Of a stretch of DNA of 64,000 nucleotides, positions 60,767 through 64,000 are shown piece by piece. Both the position numbers and the translations under genes were made by a program. How positions within the stretch are numbered: position 1 is the stretch's first letter; each line of letters begins with the position of its first letter. This stretch comes from an uncultured Desulfovibrio sp. (GTDB taxonomy: Bacteria > Desulfobacterota > Desulfovibrionia > Desulfovibrionales > Desulfovibrionaceae), in the NCBI GenBank assembly GCA_913060505.1, contig CAJXRQ010000009.1, forward strand, positions 46,396-110,395, written 5' to 3'. The notes under the pieces are model-generated. The model saw only the letters and a list, made by a program, of their open reading frames with translations, was not told the origin of the DNA and did no database searches.

Positions 60767-61777
60767 ATGAAGGCACTCTTTCTCGGACTCGGCGGTGTCG
60801 GCCAGCGCCATCTACGCAACCTGCTTCAAATTATGCCTGACGTGGAGCTTGGCGCCGTGCGCCACTCTGACCGGGCATTTGAAATCGGCTATGATCTCCA
60901 GCCCAACCATGATGTGGATATCATGGAGAAGTACGGCATCGCCCGCCTTGCCAATATGGACGAAGCCATAGCCTGGCAGCCGGATTTTGCGATTATAGCA
61001 TCTCCCACCAGCGCCCACATGGAGCAGACTTCAGCATTGGTGAAGGCCAGTGTGCCGGTATTTCTGGAAAAGCCTATTTCAGCGGATTCCGAAGGGCTGG
61101 ATGAGTTGCTGGCCCTGTCCGAAGAAAAAAAAGTGCCGGTTATGGTCGGTTACATGTTCCGCTTTCACCCCGGAGTGCAACGATTCATGCAACTGGTGGC
61201 GGAACAGGCCACAGGCCGCCCCCACACCATGCACATCCAGCTCAACTCATACATGCCCTCATGGCATAGCTACGAAAAATATAATGAGTTCTACGCTGGC
61301 CGCAAAAGTCTCGGCGGTGGAGCCGTACTGTCGGAAATACACGAATTGGACTTGCTCACCGCCATGCTTGGCGCCCCGGAATTCGTGCATAGTGCTGGTG
61401 GCAAGCTTTCCTCTCTTGATCTCGACGTAGAAGACACGGCCTGCTCCCTGATCCAGTTCGATTTGGATGGTCGCCCGTTCCCTGTGACGATGCAGATGTC
61501 CTTTATTCAACGCCCCCCTACTCGCAGTATCACTTTATACGGCGAACTTGGCACCATCAATTGGGAGGGCATGACTTCCATCGTTACTATCAATCACGTT
61601 GATAACGGAAAAATCCAGGAAGACTTCTCTTACTTTGAACGAAACCAAATGTTTATTGATGAATTGACCCATTTCATAAATTGTCTGGAACATAAAACTG
61701 CACCTCTTTCCAACATCAAAAGTGTCATGAAAGGGCATAGATTAGCCCTGACTATCCGTGAATTGATAGACGGGTGA
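60767..61777 (+). CDS. Gfo/Idh/MocA-family oxidoreductase
   Basis: A 336-residue NAD(P)-dependent enzyme. The Rossmann motif is LFLGLGGVGQRHLRNL; the family signature FLEKPISADSEGLDELL contains the EKP. The catalytic region is GGAVLSEIHELDLLTAMLG with the histidine. Relatives work on nucleotide sugars in surface-glycan and flagellin-glycosylation clusters. Its partner, the aminotransferase upstream, has been truncated by IS3, so the pathway is probably broken. The gene itself looks intact and is followed by several hairpins. Confidence 0.9.
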   Translation: MKALFLGLGGVGQRHLRNLLQIMPDVELGAVRHSDRAFEIGYDLQPNHDVDIMEKYGIARLANMDEAIAWQPDFAIIASPTSAHMEQTSALVKASVPVFLEKPISADSEGLDELLALSEEKKVPVMVGYMFRFHPGVQRFMQLVAEQATGRPHTMHIQLNSYMPSWHSYEKYNEFYAGRKSLGGGAVLSEIHELDLLTAMLGAPEFVHSAGGKLSSLDLDVEDTACSLIQFDLDGRPFPVTMQMSFIQRPPTRSITLYGELGTINWEGMTSIVTINHVDNGKIQEDFSYFERNQMFIDELTHFINCLEHKTAPLSNIKSVMKGHRLALTIRELIDG

Positions 61778-61920
61778 CACTCTGCCCCTCAAAGGATTGA
61801 TGGTATTCTTTATTAATATGACTAGAATAGTCCATTAGCCGCCAAGTTGGCCTTGTTCAAAAAAAATTAAATTCATTACGGACAGCCGTTCATAAAGCTT
61901 ATTCTCAATAACAATACTCG

Positions 61921-61950
61921 GAGGCACAAAATTTTTGTGCCTCTTTTTTT
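61921..61950 (+). terminator. Intrinsic terminator after the Gfo/Idh/MocA gene
   Basis: GAGGCACAAAA and TTTTTGTGCCTC form a perfect stem followed by a run of nine T. Confidence 0.88.
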
Positions 61951-62045
61951 CCCTTCTATCCTTCCCAAGAGCAACGCTATGTTTGTTGCTCTTGATGCAC
62001 TCCATTTTATTCTTGTAACGTTTCCTCAAGAATTGGCCTCAAAAA

Positions 62046-62085
62046 AGGCTGCTTTCGGATTTCATTCACACCCCAAAAGCAGCCT
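62046..62085 (-). terminator. Leftward intrinsic terminator, distal
   Basis: AGGCTGCTTT and AAAGCAGCCT pair perfectly; on the minus strand a run of six T follows. Backs up the terminator nearer to the 62166 gene. Confidence 0.8.
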
Positions 62086-62123
62086 ATCGTCATCAGTTGA
62101 TTAATCTTTTGGCACACAAAAAA

Positions 62124-62145
62124 CATCACATCTTAAAATGTGATG
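62124..62145 (-). terminator. Leftward intrinsic terminator, proximal
   Basis: CATCACAT and ATGTGATG pair perfectly, with six T after it on the minus strand, 21 bases beyond the stop of the 62166 gene. Confidence 0.85.
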
Positions 62146-62165
62146 CGTAATGGTGATGTCAACCG

Positions 62166-63026
62166 TCAATTCTTGTAGGCAAGCACAAATCCGGAAACAT
62201 GACTTTCGCTGTCATCCTGAACTTTCTTGGAATCTGATCCTCCACGAAGTTTTGTATAACCGCTTGCTATGACTTTATTATTATGGTTTTCAATAGATAA
62301 CGAAGATGTGACCGATCTCAAATGGCGAGAATCATCTTTAAAAGTTCCCTTGAAACCTGAGATAAAAGGTTCATAACTGACACCATCTTCAATTTTTATT
62401 TCCTTATTTGAATTTTGCAAGGACTCACATGAAAAGACCTGAAGGCTATCCTTTGGAAAACCGCAGTCAACAATTAAGCCTCCATCAACGGTAGGATCTT
62501 TTGCCTTTTTACTGCCATTATCACACATTTCCGCATAACCAATAACAGACACACTCTTGTTGGAAAAATTTGATCCAACATTGGCCAAGCAGGTTTTTAA
62601 ATGATGATCTGCATTCCCATAAGAAAGATCAAAACCAGTCAACGCTGCCTGAATAATTTTTGGAGCGTTGCATGAAATCGGAATATTCCCTTCCTGTGTA
62701 CCTGATGGAATATTCCCGACATTTTCTAAATACAATTTTTCTTCGTCGGCTCCTGTCAAAGCGATTACAGAGACAGTGACATAAGATGAAGAATCTGCAT
62801 TGTGACCACTGGTATCTTTAAGAATAATATGAGGTGTGATTGTTATAATTTTTCCCGCCTGATTTGAAATCAAACGGAGAGACATCGTCTCGACGTGATG
62901 CTGTTTTTTGGAAAAAGAAATTTCAAACTCCTTGAATCCAATCATTTTTGATACGATATCTTCCTTAAATTCGAACGATTTCGTTTTGTTGATCTCGATT
63001 TTGTGACAAACGACTTCAATTGACAT
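62166..63026 (-). CDS. Hypothetical AT-rich orphan protein, 286 aa
   Basis: I do not recognise it. The start MSIEVVCHKIEIN is preferred because AGGAG lies about nine bases upstream; the open frame extends 97 codons further without support and with a very basic, cysteine-rich composition unlike the rest. The protein is soluble-looking, with no signal peptide or membrane segment, and beta-rich with many S, N and K residues (SLRLISNQAGKIITITPHIILKD, SVSVIGYAEMCDNGSKK, SSLSIENHNNKVIASGYTKLRG). Base composition is much more AT-rich than in neighbouring genes. It is enclosed by terminators on both sides. It may be phage- or plasmid-derived. Confidence 0.72.
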   Translation of the reverse strand: MSIEVVCHKIEINKTKSFEFKEDIVSKMIGFKEFEISFSKKQHHVETMSLRLISNQAGKIITITPHIILKDTSGHNADSSSYVTVSVIALTGADEEKLYLENVGNIPSGTQEGNIPISCNAPKIIQAALTGFDLSYGNADHHLKTCLANVGSNFSNKSVSVIGYAEMCDNGSKKAKDPTVDGGLIVDCGFPKDSLQVFSCESLQNSNKEIKIEDGVSYEPFISGFKGTFKDDSRHLRSVTSSLSIENHNNKVIASGYTKLRGGSDSKKVQDDSESHVSGFVLAYKN

Positions 63027-63386
63027 ACCTTGCTCCTTTATCTGTTTATAAATATTACATTTTATCTGTCGAAGACATCTTTGTACGGTGACAACGACAA
63101 AAAAACAATTAGCACTTATAGAGCAAGTAGTATTCACTATATTAGAAATTATACCCTTCTTAACCTTTCTGGCAGCCTCAACCCTCCAGCTTTTGAGATG
63201 AGGTTCCTCCAATTTAATCACAGCCTCCAAGCGAGATCTCAACTTCCTAAATCTGCGGGCTAAAACCGATAAAAATTTGTTTAATCTTAAGCGTTTACAA
63301 TTCCTCCATTTTCCCACAACAAAAAAATAAAGCCACGTCGGATATTCAACCGAAGTGGCTTTATCGTATGGAGAAGAAGGTTGTAA
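63027..63386. other. Promoter region of the orphan gene and terminator of phnE
   Basis: About 360 AT-rich bases. The phnE terminator is at 63329. The rest should contain the minus-strand promoter for the 62166 gene; no convincing boxes were placed. No gene seen. Confidence 0.5.
63329..63362 (-). terminator. Intrinsic terminator after phnE
   Basis: AAAGCCACGTCGG pairs with CCGAAGTGGCTTT with one mismatch; on the minus strand ATTTTTTT follows. It lies 25 bases beyond the phnE stop. Confidence 0.85.
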
Positions 63387-64000
63387 TTACACGAATCGAC
63401 GGCGCAGCACCCCGCAAAGATAATCAATCAACGTGACTGACGCGATGACCATGATCATCATGGTACACACTTCGCGGTACAGATACCCGTTGATCTTGTC
63501 GAACATGAGAAAACCGATTCCTCCTGCCCCGACAAAACCGAGAATAGTGGCAGAACGAACGTTGGATTCGAAACGAAGCAACGTATAGCTGACGATCAAC
63601 GGCATTACCTGAGGGATGACCGAAAAGGCCATGATCTGAGCCGGTCCGGCTCCAGAGGCCGTAACAGCCTCCACCTGTCCGGGTTCGATCTGTTCAATGG
63701 CTTCGGAAAAAACCTTGCCCAAAATGCCGAACGTATGAATGGCCAACGCCAGCACCCCGGCAAACGGGCCCAAGCCGATGACAGCCACGAAAATCAGTGC
63801 CATGACAAACTCATTGAAACCGCGGCAGAAATCAAGCAGCCGCCGGGCAACGAAATGGCCGAACCAACGAATGATGCGCTGGAGCAATCCGTCGCCCTGA
63901 ACCATCAACTCCAAGGTATTCCTTGCTGCGAACATGGCCATGGGCACGGCCACAATAAAGGCAATCAAGGTTCCCCAGATGGCGATGGCAACGGTTTCAA
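63387..64000 (-). CDS. phnE: Phosphonate ABC transporter permease PhnE (N-terminus outside window)
   Basis: At least 204 residues of a membrane permease whose reading frame is open to the last base of the window, continuing upstream as AIAIWGTLIAFIVAVP. Membrane helices alternate with the PhnE signature region EAIEQIEPGQVEAVTASGAGPAQIMAFSVIPQVMPLIVSYTLLRFESNVRSATILGFVGAGGIGF. It belongs to the inner-membrane part of a phosphonate (or phosphite) importer; the binding protein and ATPase genes presumably lie beyond 64000. Identification is firm. Confidence 0.93.
   Translation of the reverse strand, partial: ETVAIAIWGTLIAFIVAVPMAMFAARNTLELMVQGDGLLQRIIRWFGHFVARRLLDFCRGFNEFVMALIFVAVIGLGPFAGVLALAIHTFGILGKVFSEAIEQIEPGQVEAVTASGAGPAQIMAFSVIPQVMPLIVSYTLLRFESNVRSATILGFVGAGGIGFLMFDKINGYLYREVCTMMIMVIASVTLIDYLCGVLRRRFV

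Larger units (their letters stand above)
61778..62165. other. Hairpin-rich gap between convergent genes
   Basis: Four inverted repeats lie here: 61921-61950, 61966-61994, 62046-62085 and 62124-62145. The first is a rightward terminator, the last two are leftward terminators (T-run on the minus strand). A 64-codon minus-strand frame at 61835-62029 runs across the hairpins and is not believed. Confidence 0.7.

Noticed and set aside
61835..62029. 64-codon minus-strand frame
   Set aside because: Runs straight across two hairpins including a clear terminator.
1..64000. CRISPR arrays, tRNA and rRNA genes
   Set aside because: No regularly spaced direct repeats with unique spacers and no convincing tRNA cloverleaf or rRNA sequence were seen. 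The 20-base-period repeat at 18200-18255 is a transposon end, not a CRISPR.

Overview
The window looks like a chromosomal stretch of a mesophilic, probably anaerobic Desulfovibrio-like proteobacterium (Desulfobacterota). This is an inference from gene content: CheV and HD-GYP signalling, large hybrid histidine kinases, an oxygen-independent heme-degradation gene of the HutW type and a long-form GlmS. No rRNA or other definitive marker is present.

Layout. (1) 0-15 kb: signalling and housekeeping genes, namely a sigma-54 activator (cut by the window start), a conserved hypothetical, an orphan ABC-type binding protein, CheV, a degenerate DUF885 protein, a GAF/HD-GYP protein, a lone receiver, and two hybrid histidine kinases around a periplasmic Leu/Ile/Val-type binding protein. 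(2) 15.4-18.2 kb: glmS. (3) 18.2-33 kb: directly behind glmS lies a decayed tandem array of Tn7-like transposons. Three glmS-proximal ends (TGTGGG...AATAAAGTTGTTAA), two distal ends and three copies of TCTTC mark the borders. Element 1 (about 13 kb) keeps a truncated tnsA and carries IS remnants, a TetR/flavodoxin-ferredoxin pair, a GC-rich seven-gene glycerol-3-phosphate/glycerophosphodiester-type operon (PHP, GlpP, HAD, UgpCAEB) and a GSU2403-type nucleotidyltransferase. Element 2 is a 1.5-kb mini-element holding one AAA-type ATPase. Element 3 keeps one end and a wrecked tnsA; its far end is not in the window.

(4) 33.4-47.2 kb: an exopolysaccharide locus. The + strand half has a SPOR/BY-kinase-like fusion, Wza, Wzz-like protein, an initiating sugar transferase with a C-terminal extension, an O-antigen ligase/polymerase and a GT2-GT4 fusion. 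The - strand half has a flippase, an HprK-like kinase, a GT2 and a secreted FnIII protein. (5) 47.8-59.2 kb: a metallophore/heme locus. It has a TetR regulator, two YbtPQ/IrtAB-like ABC half-transporters, an ECF transporter (S, T and fused double ATPase), HutX, a flavodoxin, a flavin split-barrel protein, a DtxR-family regulator and the radical-SAM protein HutW. (6) 59.3-64 kb: a defective IS3 copy that has cut an aminotransferase gene next to a Gfo/Idh/MocA oxidoreductase, an AT-rich orphan gene flanked by terminators, and the start-truncated phnE.

The most unusual structure is the tandem Tn7-like array at glmS with its mini-element. The most interesting candidate pathways are the transposon-borne Ugp-PHP-GlpP-HAD operon and the ECF/HutX/HutW cluster, which reads as an oxygen-independent heme uptake and degradation system.
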